DNA of 64,000 bases. Origin: Jonesiaceae bacterium BS-20 (GTDB lineage: Bacteria; Actinomycetota; Actinomycetes; Actinomycetales; Cellulomonadaceae). A model generated the notes under the pieces. The model worked only from the letters and a program-made list of their open reading frames with translations, did not search any database and was not told where the DNA came from. The stretch is from positions 1,426,001-1,490,000 of the forward strand of contig CP146203.1 in assembly GCA_039995105.1 (NCBI GenBank), in the 5' to 3' direction. The translations under genes were made by a program, and so were the position numbers. Shown piece by piece: positions 8,995-15,983 of the stretch. Every line of letters starts with the position of its first letter. Position 1 is the first letter of the stretch.

Positions 8995-9527
8995 TCGGCG
9001 AGCTCTTTGCGCACGCGGTTCCACTCTGCTGTAGTCAGCAACCCCGCAGCTCGCCCCTTGACGGCAGCATCTCGCAGGCGCGCGTTGGGGACCCTTCCTT
9101 GGCATTCGAGGAGAGCGTCGCTGAGTTGCTGGGCGCGGATCCCGCGGTAGCGAGTAACCTTCGTTCCGGCCGGCACCTGGGTCACCTTCATGTAGGAGGG
9201 CATTGAGCGGCGTACACGACGGACAGTCCCCACGGTGATCTTCCTGGGGTTTACGTCCGCCACCCCCAGAAGGGCAAGGACTGATTCACCGCGAAGGTGA
9301 GCACCTTCTCCGGCGCGCAAGGTCGCTTCAGCGAACTGATCATTGTCAGTTGGCGGGATGTCAGTCACGCGGTAGAGACCGTATCCGACATGATCGAGTC
9401 CGCCACGCGCCGCAAGTTTCGGCAACTCCACGGCGGGCACACCAGCTTCCACAGCACCCGTGGTGGTGACATACCCATAGTTGTCATAAGCGATCTCGCG
9501 CACTAGGTCTCGATAAGTTCTCACCAT
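8991..9527 (-). CDS. AbiEi-type antitoxin / transcriptional regulator of a type IV toxin-antitoxin system
   Basis: The 178-aa protein has an N-terminal winged helix (IAYDNYGYVTTTGAVEAGVPAVELPKL region) followed by LYRVTDIPPTDNDQFAEATLRAG and ALLGVADVNPRKITVG, typical of AbiEi-family antitoxins. In characterised systems AbiEi neutralises the AbiEii nucleotidyltransferase without binding it and represses the operon through inverted repeats. Here the toxin gene is truncated, so any remaining role would be autoregulation. The ATG at 9527 follows TAGAGT (minus strand, 9534-9539) by exactly 6 nt, and a 10-bp inverted repeat brackets this promoter. Confidence 0.75.
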   Translation of the reverse strand: MVRTYRDLVREIAYDNYGYVTTTGAVEAGVPAVELPKLAARGGLDHVGYGLYRVTDIPPTDNDQFAEATLRAGEGAHLRGESVLALLGVADVNPRKITVGTVRRVRRSMPSYMKVTQVPAGTKVTRYRGIRAQQLSDALLECQGRVPNARLRDAAVKGRAAGLLTTAEWNRVRKELAE

Positions 9528-9563
9528 GTCAAAACTCTACCAGTAACAGTATTGTTTTGACAT
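9526..9563. promoter_or_regulatory. abiE promoter with 10-bp perfect inverted repeat (probable AbiEi operator)
   Basis: ATGTCAAAAC (9526-9535) is repeated in inverse as GTTTTGACAT (9554-9563), separated by 18 bp. The left arm covers the abiEi start codon and the right arm covers the -35 region, with the minus-strand -10 TAGAGT (9534-9539) between them. A further TTTTGAC half-site occurs at 9611-9617. AbiEi proteins are known to bind inverted repeats at their own promoter, so autorepression is the natural reading. Confidence 0.7.
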
Positions 9564-9574
9564 CACTTTAACCA

Positions 9575-9589
9575 TCTGACACTGTCAGA
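9575..9589. promoter_or_regulatory. Second palindrome upstream of abiE
   Basis: TCTGACA-C-TGTCAGA is a perfect 7+1+7 palindrome, 11 bp beyond the main inverted repeat. The two share the core TGAC/GTCA, suggesting a second AbiEi site or the operator of a rightward promoter (a TATAAT hexamer lies at 9606-9611 on the plus strand with no gene obvious behind it). Confidence 0.45.
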
Positions 9590-9631
9590 ACACTACTGAA
9601 AACGGTATAATTTTGACGTGAGACCGGCCTG

Positions 9632-9660
9632 AATTACGAAGCAATCAAGATTGCGTAATT
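9632..9660. repeat. Bulged inverted repeat in the abiE upstream region
   Basis: AATTAC-GAA-GCAATC-AA-GATTGC-GTAATT: two 12-bp arms are fully complementary apart from a 3-nt GAA insertion in the left arm. The element lies in the noncoding stretch 9564-9789 between the abiE promoter and the neighbouring acetyltransferase end. It could be a terminator-like hairpin, a half-decayed operator or a leftover of the event that brought abiE here. Nothing else recognisable occurs in that stretch. Confidence 0.4.
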
Positions 9661-9789
9661 TTCGTACAGTACTCAAAGAAAATTTGGATCCGACAGGGGC
9701 GGCGCTGCATACCGCACTCACCGTATTCCAATGCCCCTTCACGGGCATGCGCCCGCTATCTCAACGCTTTTCCGGTGCACAACCACGCA

Positions 9790-10245
9790 TTAGCTCGCCA
9801 CTTTGGTTGACTTGGTGTAATTTCTGGTTTCCGGATCAAGGGTGAATCCCGCGGTTTCATACAGTTGCTGGGCGCGGTGGTTATCTTCACAGGTTTCCAG
9901 GGTCACGTACGCAGCGTTAATCTTCTGGGCTTGGCTGATCACTTCTTCAAGCAACGCACGCCCCGCGCCGGTTCCACGCGCGGACTCGGTGACGTAGAGG
10001 TCGTTCAAGATCCACGCTGGCAAAAGGGACACTGATGAGAACACCGGGTAAACCTGGGCTAGGCCCACAAGCGAACCATCAACCTCCGCCATAAAGATGA
10101 TGCTCTGATTCTGTGTCAGCCGAGCGGTAAGAAATTCTCTTGCTGTTTGCTCCGTGTGGGTCTGCTTTTGGAACGCTAGGTACTGCATAAACATTGTGGT
10201 CACTGCATCAATGTCAGCAAGTTCTGCGCGGCGAATCGTAATCAT
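9790..10245 (-). CDS. GNAT family N-acetyltransferase
   Basis: A compact acetyltransferase of about 151 aa: ITIRRAELADIDAV at the N-terminus, AWILNDLYVTESARGTGAGRALLEEV containing beta4 and the acetyl-CoA loop (RGTGAG), and YVTLETCEDNHRAQQLYETAGF near the C-terminus. Substrate unknown. An earlier ATG at 10254 is possible, but TAAGAT (minus strand, 10253-10258) sits 7 nt before the ATG at 10245, favouring the shorter leaderless form. It is divergent from arfB. Confidence 0.85.
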   Translation of the reverse strand: MITIRRAELADIDAVTTMFMQYLAFQKQTHTEQTAREFLTARLTQNQSIIFMAEVDGSLVGLAQVYPVFSSVSLLPAWILNDLYVTESARGTGAGRALLEEVISQAQKINAAYVTLETCEDNHRAQQLYETAGFTLDPETRNYTKSTKVAS

Positions 10246-10278
10246 GGGTTTCATCTTATGCTGTGCCAGACTTGAGCC

Positions 10279-10701
10279 ATGGATTTGTTTGTCTCTCCCG
10301 CACTTGTCATCCCATCGGCTGAGCTGGGCTGGCGGTTCTCCCGGTCCTCAGGCCCCGGAGGCCAACACGTCAACACCTCTGACAGCCGGGTTGAGCTCAT
10401 GTGGAATGTGGCAGAGTCCCAAGCGCTCTCCGACCAGCAGCGAGCAATTTTGCTTAACCGGTTGCGCCAGCAACTGGTTAATGACGTCCTAACCGTTACC
10501 GCCCAAGAACAGCGCTCGCAACTGCGCAACCGCGAGATTGCCTTGGAGAAGCTCAGCGCGGTTCTTTCCGCCGCATTGGCCCCGCCCGCTCCCCCACGCC
10601 GGGCAACCAAACCCACCCGCGGATCTCAGCGCCGCAATAAGGACGCAAAGCAACAGCGCTCGGCGATCAAGAGCTCTCGCAGACGCCCGCCAATGGACTA
10701 A
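10279..10701 (+). CDS. arfB: Alternative ribosome-rescue factor ArfB (YaeJ) / peptide chain release factor-like hydrolase
   Basis: A codon-independent peptidyl-tRNA hydrolase that frees ribosomes stalled on mRNAs lacking a stop codon. The 140-aa product has the class I release-factor catalytic loop SSGPGGQHVNTSDSRVEL with GGQ at residues 27-29, no codon-recognition domain, and a very basic C-terminal tail (PPRRATKPTRGSQRRNK and onward) that in ArfB threads into the empty mRNA channel. Length and order match the family. It stands alone, divergent from the acetyltransferase gene. Confidence 0.9.
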   Translation: MDLFVSPALVIPSAELGWRFSRSSGPGGQHVNTSDSRVELMWNVAESQALSDQQRAILLNRLRQQLVNDVLTVTAQEQRSQLRNREIALEKLSAVLSAALAPPAPPRRATKPTRGSQRRNKDAKQQRSAIKSSRRRPPMD

Positions 10702-10816
10702 TCCAGTTCAGCCTTACGTACCCAACCAAGCGGCAATGTGACGCCGGATCTAACTATCACCCCCACGCGGCTGATATTGCAGTGCAAACTGCGGCAAAGT
10801 TACATAGTCTTAGGGC

Positions 10817-12070
10817 GTGCCCAAATTTGTGAAGCCCCTGACCCGCTCAGCCCGCAAGATCATTACTCGCTCAGCGCTGATCGTTGGTGCTTCAACTCTT
10901 TCCGCAGCCGCCGTTGTCACCGCGGTTGATCATTGGCAAAAGCGCGATCTGCAGCGCAGCGCCGAGTTCCCGCACATGCGTCCCCTCAACGTCGACATTG
11001 GGGACACCCAAGCCACCATTTACACCTACGGCGAGGACCTGTTTGCGGAGATGCTCAACGCGATCAGGGATGCCAAGGTCTCCGTATACCTGGAGAGTTT
11101 CATCTGGAAGAACGATGAAATGGGCAAGACATTCAAGGACGCCGTGATCGATGCTGCCCAGCGCGGCGTGGACGTGTACCTAGTGTATGACGAGTTCGCT
11201 AATCTCGTGGTGCCACGGTCCTTCTTTAAGTTTCCCAGCAACATTCACGTGCTCAAGTACCCGCTGTTCCGCCCGCAGGTACTGTTGCTCGACCTCAAGT
11301 ACACCGGGCGCAACCACCGCAAGATCATGGTTGTGGATGAAACCATTGGGTTTGTGGGCGGGTTCAACATCGGCTCGGTCTACGCCACCCAGTGGCGGGA
11401 CACCCACCTGCGGTTGACCGGTCCGGGAGTGTGGGAGTTAACCTCGGCCTTTGAGACGTTCTGGAACCGGAACCGCACCGAAAAACTCCCGGCGATCGAA
11501 CCGCACCACACCGCCGATTGGCTTCCGCGTATTCAAACGGCGGAAAACGCGCCCATCCGCCAGGTCTATCCGGTACGCAATATTTACCTGGAGGCCTTTA
11601 AACGGGCCACCCACCACATTTATATGACGCAGGCTTACTTCATCCCGGATGAGGTGTTCTTAGAAGACCTTCTCGATGCCGCAGCACGCGGCGTTGACGT
11701 GCGGATTATCGTTCCCGAGGCGTCAAACCACGTCCTGACGGACTGGTTGTCCCGGGGCCAGTACTCCAGGCTCTTGCGCGGCGGGGTCACCATTTGGCTT
11801 TACCAAAACGCGATGGTGCACGCCAAGACCATGACGGTTGACGGCGAGTGGACCACGATCGGCACGGCCAACATTGACCGGCTCTCGCTTCAGGGTAACT
11901 ACGAGATCAACATGGCCATCTACGACCAAAAATTGGCCGCGAAGATGGAACGCATCTTCGCCATGGACCAAGGCAACTGCCGCCAGCTCACCCTCGAAGA
12001 GTGGGAGAACCGTCCCTTCATCAACCGTGTTGGCGAGTTCCTGCTTACTCCCTTGCGGCCCCTACTCTAG
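10817..12070 (+). CDS. Phospholipase D-like / cardiolipin synthase family protein
   Basis: Membrane-anchored phosphatidyltransferase of 417 aa, most likely cardiolipin synthase. One hydrophobic N-terminal segment (about residues 18-38) precedes two complete HKD motifs: H167-R-K169 with D174 and H335-A-K337 with D342. Both half-sites are intact, so activity is expected; whether it makes cardiolipin or acts as a phospholipase is inferred from family only. It starts with GTG, and TAGTCT (10805-10810) lies exactly 6 nt upstream, indicating a leaderless mRNA. It converges on the ABC ATPase gene; the 136 bp between them hold no clear terminator. Confidence 0.85.
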   Translation: MPKFVKPLTRSARKIITRSALIVGASTLSAAAVVTAVDHWQKRDLQRSAEFPHMRPLNVDIGDTQATIYTYGEDLFAEMLNAIRDAKVSVYLESFIWKNDEMGKTFKDAVIDAAQRGVDVYLVYDEFANLVVPRSFFKFPSNIHVLKYPLFRPQVLLLDLKYTGRNHRKIMVVDETIGFVGGFNIGSVYATQWRDTHLRLTGPGVWELTSAFETFWNRNRTEKLPAIEPHHTADWLPRIQTAENAPIRQVYPVRNIYLEAFKRATHHIYMTQAYFIPDEVFLEDLLDAAARGVDVRIIVPEASNHVLTDWLSRGQYSRLLRGGVTIWLYQNAMVHAKTMTVDGEWTTIGTANIDRLSLQGNYEINMAIYDQKLAAKMERIFAMDQGNCRQLTLEEWENRPFINRVGEFLLTPLRPLL

Positions 12071-12206
12071 TTACGCGGACTCAACGAGCAGGCGACTTCA
12101 CGCAAGCAAAAATAACTACGCGCAGAACCGCAAGACTGCGTACACCAACACCTTTGCACTCCCGTTGTCTTGCACGCCTAACTCGCAGATACTAATTCGC
12201 CATCGG

Positions 12207-12998
12207 CTACTTGGAACCCGCCCGGGCTTGCCACCGGCCGGCCCTGCGCTCGATCGCAATTGGGTGGGAGAAACACTCGCTAATCCTTTGGGTTGTCAAG
12301 ACTTCACTCGCCACACCTGACGCACGTAGGTGCCCGTCTTTAATGAGCATGGCGTGTGTTGTAGACGCAGGAAGTTCTTCAAGATGGTGGGTCACAAGGA
12401 TAGTGGCGAGTCGCAGCTGAGCTCGATGCAGATCATCGACTGTTTCAAGAAACTGCTCACGCGCCGCGACGTCCAGGCCCGTAGCGGGTTCATCAAGGAG
12501 TAACAGCGGTGGGTCGGGAAGCAGGGAGCGAGCAATCAGTGCGCGCCCACGTTCCCCTTGTGACATCGTGGGCCATCTTGCCCCTTCGAGACTGTCGAGC
12601 CCAAGCATCTTGATCAGTTGGTCCGCGCGAGCCAGAGTTTCTTGGGCTGGGACCCATCTATGCATGAGTTCCGTAGTACCCGTTGCCCCAGTCAGAACCA
12701 CTTCTCGGACCGTCAGTGGGCTGCGAAGCGGATGGCGTGGATTGACATGCCCAATAGATTGCCGCAATTCCCGGATGTCAACCCGACCAAGTTTTCGCCC
12801 AAGCACATGCACACTGCCACGCGTCGGATGATTCACAGCTCCACACATGCTCAAGACGGTACTCTTGCCCGCACCATTAGGCCCAATAAGCGCCCAATGC
12901 TCTCCTTCCTGAACCGATAAGTTGATATCGGTAAGAATTTGACGCGACTCTCTCACAAAATCCACGTTCTTGAGTCTCAAAATTTCTGTGTTGCTCAT
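12207..12998 (-). CDS. ABC transporter ATP-binding protein (stand-alone)
   Basis: A single 263-aa nucleotide-binding domain with Walker A GPNGAGKST (39-47), the signature MSQGERGRALIARSLL, Walker B LLLLDEPATGLD and the switch histidine in ILVTHHLEELP. The signature is a variant (SQGER in place of LSGGQ), as in ModF/YlmA-like single-domain ATPases. No permease or binding protein lies on either side, so the partner must be encoded elsewhere or the protein may not be a transporter subunit. A GAAGGG ribosome-binding site precedes the ATG. Divergent from gntR. Confidence 0.85.
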   Translation of the reverse strand: MSNTEILRLKNVDFVRESRQILTDINLSVQEGEHWALIGPNGAGKSTVLSMCGAVNHPTRGSVHVLGRKLGRVDIRELRQSIGHVNPRHPLRSPLTVREVVLTGATGTTELMHRWVPAQETLARADQLIKMLGLDSLEGARWPTMSQGERGRALIARSLLPDPPLLLLDEPATGLDVAAREQFLETVDDLHRAQLRLATILVTHHLEELPASTTHAMLIKDGHLRASGVASEVLTTQRISECFSHPIAIERRAGRWQARAGSK

Positions 12999-13111
12999 GG
13001 GTACCCTTCAATTCCGTATTGCCATGGTGAAACTATCGATCCAAGAAAGTTGGCGTTCTAAACCCCACCTCGGCACAAGCGAGAGAACCGAGCAAGGAGA
13101 TATACTGGAGC

Positions 13112-13130
13112 CAACATCTCAGACAAGTAG
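13112..13130. promoter_or_regulatory. Probable GntR operator at the gntR promoter
   Basis: CAACATCTCAGACAAGTAG upstream of gntR recurs in inverse orientation upstream of leuA (13870-13888) with a single mismatch. Its core TTGTC-T-GAGAA (read in reverse) is an imperfect palindrome of the size bound by FadR-type GntR regulators. It ends 6 bp before the predicted gntR -10 (TAGGTT, 13137-13142), the right place for autorepression. Confidence 0.6.
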
Positions 13131-13147
13131 CGAAGTTAGGTTACACC

Positions 13148-13840
13148 ATGACACAGGTCATCCGCATTCCGTTAGCCGAGCAGGTCGCCGAACTGTTGCT
13201 CAACCGAATCCGCTCAGGGGAATGGCCGCTCGGCTCCAAACTTCCGGGCGAGAACTCACTCGGACCCCAACTAGGGGTTGGACGGTCAACCGTGCGCGAA
13301 GCAATTCGCCACCTAGCCGCGCAAGGAGTTTTGACAACTCGCCAGGGCGCGGGGGTGTTCGTGACAGCACTCGACACCACCGAAGACTGGAGCACAATCT
13401 TGCGAAAGGCGGACATCAACACGGTAATAGAGGCGCGCATTGCGATCGAAGTTGAAGCAGCGGCACTTGCAGCCGAGCGACGCTCCCCCGCGCAATTGCG
13501 TGCAATCGATAAGGCAGCGGCAGCCCGGGAAGCAAGCAGAGACGATATCGAGTCGCTCGTGGACGCTGACATCATCTTTCATCGAAACATTATCGTCGCC
13601 GCACACAATCAGATTCTTCTAGACCTTTTCGACAGCTTCACACCGCGCAGCAGACAGGCAATGATCGATTTATTGAGAATCCACAACGACTTTGGCAGCA
13701 ACTCCGACCACGACGCCCACACCCTCGTGCTCGACGCCATCGCCGACCAGGACCCCGCTAAGGCCGCCGCACTAACCCGGGCCCATTTACTTACTCTCAA
13801 GATAGAAACAAGTAACTCAACAAAGGCCTCAGCAACCTAG
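13148..13840 (+). CDS. GntR family transcriptional regulator (FadR/FCD subfamily)
   Basis: A 230-aa DNA-binding regulator. The N-terminal winged helix (LAEQVAELLLNRIRSGEWPLG, LPGENSLGPQLGVGRSTVREAI, VLTTRQGAGVFV) is a textbook GntR domain; the C-terminal all-helical FCD ligand domain shows EARIAIEVEAAALAA, the metal-site region DADIIFHRNIIVAAHN and the DHDAHTLVLDAI motif. It lies directly upstream of leuA in the same direction, and the same 19-bp motif occurs at both promoters, so it probably represses itself and leuA. The effector is unknown, plausibly a carboxylic acid of leucine or branched-chain keto-acid metabolism. TAGGTT sits 5 nt before the ATG (leaderless). Confidence 0.85.
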   Translation: MTQVIRIPLAEQVAELLLNRIRSGEWPLGSKLPGENSLGPQLGVGRSTVREAIRHLAAQGVLTTRQGAGVFVTALDTTEDWSTILRKADINTVIEARIAIEVEAAALAAERRSPAQLRAIDKAAAAREASRDDIESLVDADIIFHRNIIVAAHNQILLDLFDSFTPRSRQAMIDLLRIHNDFGSNSDHDAHTLVLDAIADQDPAKAAALTRAHLLTLKIETSNSTKASAT

Positions 13841-13869
13841 GCAACATCAATCCCTCATCACCAACACCT

Positions 13870-13888
13870 CTACTTGTCTGAGAAGTTG
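13870..13888. promoter_or_regulatory. Probable GntR operator at the leuA promoter
   Basis: Reverse-strand reading gives CAACTTCTCAGACAAGTAG, identical to the site at the gntR promoter except for one base. It ends 3 bp before the predicted -10 hexamer TAGTGT (13892-13897) of the leuA leader transcript and covers its -35 region, so binding should block transcription. Confidence 0.6.
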
Positions 13889-13903
13889 TGTTAGTGTAAA
13901 TCC

Positions 13904-13948
13904 ATGCTCATCGTCTGCCTCCTCCTTCGCTGCCACGGCGGGACCTAA
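13904..13948 (+). CDS. Leucine-rich leader peptide of leuA (transcription/translation attenuator)
   Basis: A 14-codon frame reading MLIVCLLLRCHGGT followed by TAA. Four of 14 codons are leucine and three are consecutive (13919-13927), the arrangement expected of a regulatory leader peptide. The ending with basic and glycine residues followed by threonine resembles other actinobacterial leuA leaders. TAGTGT (13892-13897) is exactly 6 nt before the ATG, so the leader is probably read from a leaderless transcript. Ribosome stalling at the leucine codons would change folding of the RNA behind it. Confidence 0.75.
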   Translation: MLIVCLLLRCHGGT

Positions 13949-13996
13949 CCAAGACCGGTTCCCCACCGTGGGGGTCTGTCCTGTGCCGGTCGCGCC
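13937..13996 (+). promoter_or_regulatory. leuA attenuator RNA with competing stems
   Basis: Three pairings are visible. A short hairpin CCCCAC-C-GTGGGG (13961-13973) is extended by AGAC/GTCT (13952-13955 with 13974-13977). An outer helix pairs GACCGG (13953-13958) with CCGGTC (13986-13991). The last leader codons GGCGGGACC (13937-13945) can pair with GGTCGCGCC (13988-13996) at 8 of 9 positions. The last two compete, so the position of the ribosome on the leader would decide the fold. No U-run follows; the leuA ribosome-binding site (GAAGGA, 14007-14012) lies just beyond. Confidence 0.55.
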
Positions 13997-14020
13997 ATTG
14001 ACACAAGAAGGACTTACACG

Positions 14021-15817
14021 ATGAACTCAACAACAAATATGCTCAAGGCAACAACGTCCGGCTCGGAGCAGGACAAGTTTGCTACGTGGAACCGGCAGTT
14101 ACCCTCGCAGATGCCTTTTCATCGGTACGCCGATGTCCACTCTCGAGTTGAAATCACGCTCATTGAGCGTGATTGGCCGACTCACCGCCTACTGAAAGCT
14201 CCTTTGTGGGTGCCAGTTGACCTGCGCGATGGCAATCAAGCGCTTTCGGAGCCAATGGACCCAGCACGCAAACAACGCTTCTTTGAGCTCATGGTGGCCA
14301 TGGGATATAAGGAAATTGAAGTTGGCTACCCCTCTGCTTCACAAACTGACTACGATTTTGTACGTCTCATCGCCGAAACCTCGATCGCTCCCAAAGACGT
14401 AACGATCGTCGTATTTACTCCCGCACGACGTGACCTAATCCAACGCACCGTTGCTTCCATTCGAGGCATCACAAATGAAGTTGTGATCCACATGTACACC
14501 GCAACGGCACCCACCTGGCGGGACATTGTGCTCGGGTATAGCCAAAAAGAACTCAAGGAACTGATCTTACGCGGCGGCCGTGACGTACTGGAGTTCGCCG
14601 GGGACCTGCCCAATGTGCGGTTTGAGTTCAGTCCTGAGGTGTTCAATCTGACTGAACCCGACTACGTGCTTGATATCTGCGACTCCATGACAAGCCTGTG
14701 GCAGGCCAGCCCGCAGCGTCCGGTGATCTTGAATTTGCCGGCGACGGTGGAAGCCGCAACGCCCAATGTGTACGCAGATCAGATCGAGTACATGCACAAG
14801 AACCTTGCCCGCCGTGACAGCGTCATTTTGTCCGTACACCCTCACAACGATCGCGGTACTGGGATTGCCTGTGCCGAGCTGGCGGTTCTGGCCGGTGCAG
14901 AACGCGTTGAGGGGTGCATCTTTGGTAATGGTGAACGCACCGGGAACGTAGATATTGCAACGATGGCATTAAATCTCCTGACACAAGGCATCGACCCAAT
15001 GATCAATTTCAGCGAGATCGATGAGATCCGCCGCACTGTCGAATATTGCAACCGGATTGAGGTACACCCCCGGCACCCCTACGTTGGAGACCTTGTCCAC
15101 ACGGCCTTCAGCGGCACGCATCAAGACGCCATCAAAAAGGGCTTCAACGAGCACCGCGCTCGAGCCGCTTCCCAAGGGATCTCCGAACGCGAGGCTACCT
15201 GGCAAGTCCCATATTTGCCAATTGATCCCGCTGATATTGGTCGCAGCTATGACGCCGTGATCCGAGTGAACTCACAGTCTGGAAAAGGCGGGATCGCGTA
15301 TCTTCTTGAGAACACCTACGGGATTGAGTTGCCTCGACGATTGCAAATTGATCTTGCCCGGCAGGTCCAGCAACAAACCGACTACTCTGGCAACGAGATC
15401 CGCGCCGAAGAAATCTGGCACATCTTCCAGCACACCTACATGCAGTGCACAGCTGATGACACGGGGTTCACTCTCGAACGCTATGAAACCACGGAATTTG
15501 CCGGCCGGAGCGTGACCGAAATAACGCTTCACTCCAAAGGTAAGACATTTACTAGTTACCACGAAGGCAGCGGCCCAATTGAGGCATTAACCGTGGCTCT
15601 CCAAGCGCAACGGGTCCCCGTTGACGTTCTCCACCTCCACCAGACCAGTATCGGGCATGGCAACGCAAGCGATGCCCTCACGGTCATCGAATATCGTAAC
15701 GGCCAAGAAACTCGGTGGTCGGCGGGTCAAGCCGGTTCCGTACTAGCGGCCAGCATGGCAGCCGTCATGAGTGCTGCAAACAGTGCCTCAACAGCGATAA
15801 GCACTTCAAGGCAGTAA
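14021..15817 (+). CDS. leuA: 2-isopropylmalate synthase
   Basis: First committed enzyme of leucine biosynthesis: acetyl-CoA plus 2-oxoisovalerate gives 2-isopropylmalate. The 598-aa protein is the long actinobacterial type. Catalytic-domain motifs include VPVDLRDGNQALSEPMD (residues 64-80), VGYPSASQTDYDFVR, SVHPHNDRGTGIACAEL with the metal-binding HxH, and EGCIFGNGERTGNVD. The C-terminal part (TLHSKGKTFTSYHEGSGPIEAL) is the LeuA regulatory domain that normally gives leucine feedback inhibition. AGAAGGA precedes the ATG. Transcriptional control by the adjacent GntR and by the leader peptide is inferred from sequence. Confidence 0.95.
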   Translation: MNSTTNMLKATTSGSEQDKFATWNRQLPSQMPFHRYADVHSRVEITLIERDWPTHRLLKAPLWVPVDLRDGNQALSEPMDPARKQRFFELMVAMGYKEIEVGYPSASQTDYDFVRLIAETSIAPKDVTIVVFTPARRDLIQRTVASIRGITNEVVIHMYTATAPTWRDIVLGYSQKELKELILRGGRDVLEFAGDLPNVRFEFSPEVFNLTEPDYVLDICDSMTSLWQASPQRPVILNLPATVEAATPNVYADQIEYMHKNLARRDSVILSVHPHNDRGTGIACAELAVLAGAERVEGCIFGNGERTGNVDIATMALNLLTQGIDPMINFSEIDEIRRTVEYCNRIEVHPRHPYVGDLVHTAFSGTHQDAIKKGFNEHRARAASQGISEREATWQVPYLPIDPADIGRSYDAVIRVNSQSGKGGIAYLLENTYGIELPRRLQIDLARQVQQQTDYSGNEIRAEEIWHIFQHTYMQCTADDTGFTLERYETTEFAGRSVTEITLHSKGKTFTSYHEGSGPIEALTVALQAQRVPVDVLHLHQTSIGHGNASDALTVIEYRNGQETRWSAGQAGSVLAASMAAVMSAANSASTAISTSRQ

Positions 15818-15858
15818 CGCACCCGGTTCGTTCAACGGCGCAAGCCTAAAAATTGAGA

Positions 15859-15893
15859 AAGTCGCGGAGTTGATTTAAGCTCCGCGACTTCCT
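15859..15893. terminator. Bidirectional terminator between leuA and pyc
   Basis: An 11-bp stem AAGTCGCGGAG / CTCCGCGACTT (15859-15869 with 15880-15890) with a 10-nt loop. An A-rich flank on the left and a T/C-rich flank on the right allow it to work for leuA and, less certainly, for the converging pyc transcript. Confidence 0.75.
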
Positions 15894-15983
15894 CTTTGAT
15901 CTGGCGACGCCTTACTCACGAGGTTGAATCTGGTCCCGTCAGCTTGGCCTAGCCGAGCATGCGTTACTCATCCCTTACGTTGG

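Noticed and set aside
8995-9105. N-terminal extension of the AbiEii remnant
   Set aside because: It is the antisense-free shadow of abiEi in another frame; the ATGA overlap start gives the family's MSY-TP opening.
9651-9845. 64-aa frame right of the abiE promoter
   Set aside because: No ribosome-binding site, no recognisable motif, overlaps the acetyltransferase end; treated as noncoding.
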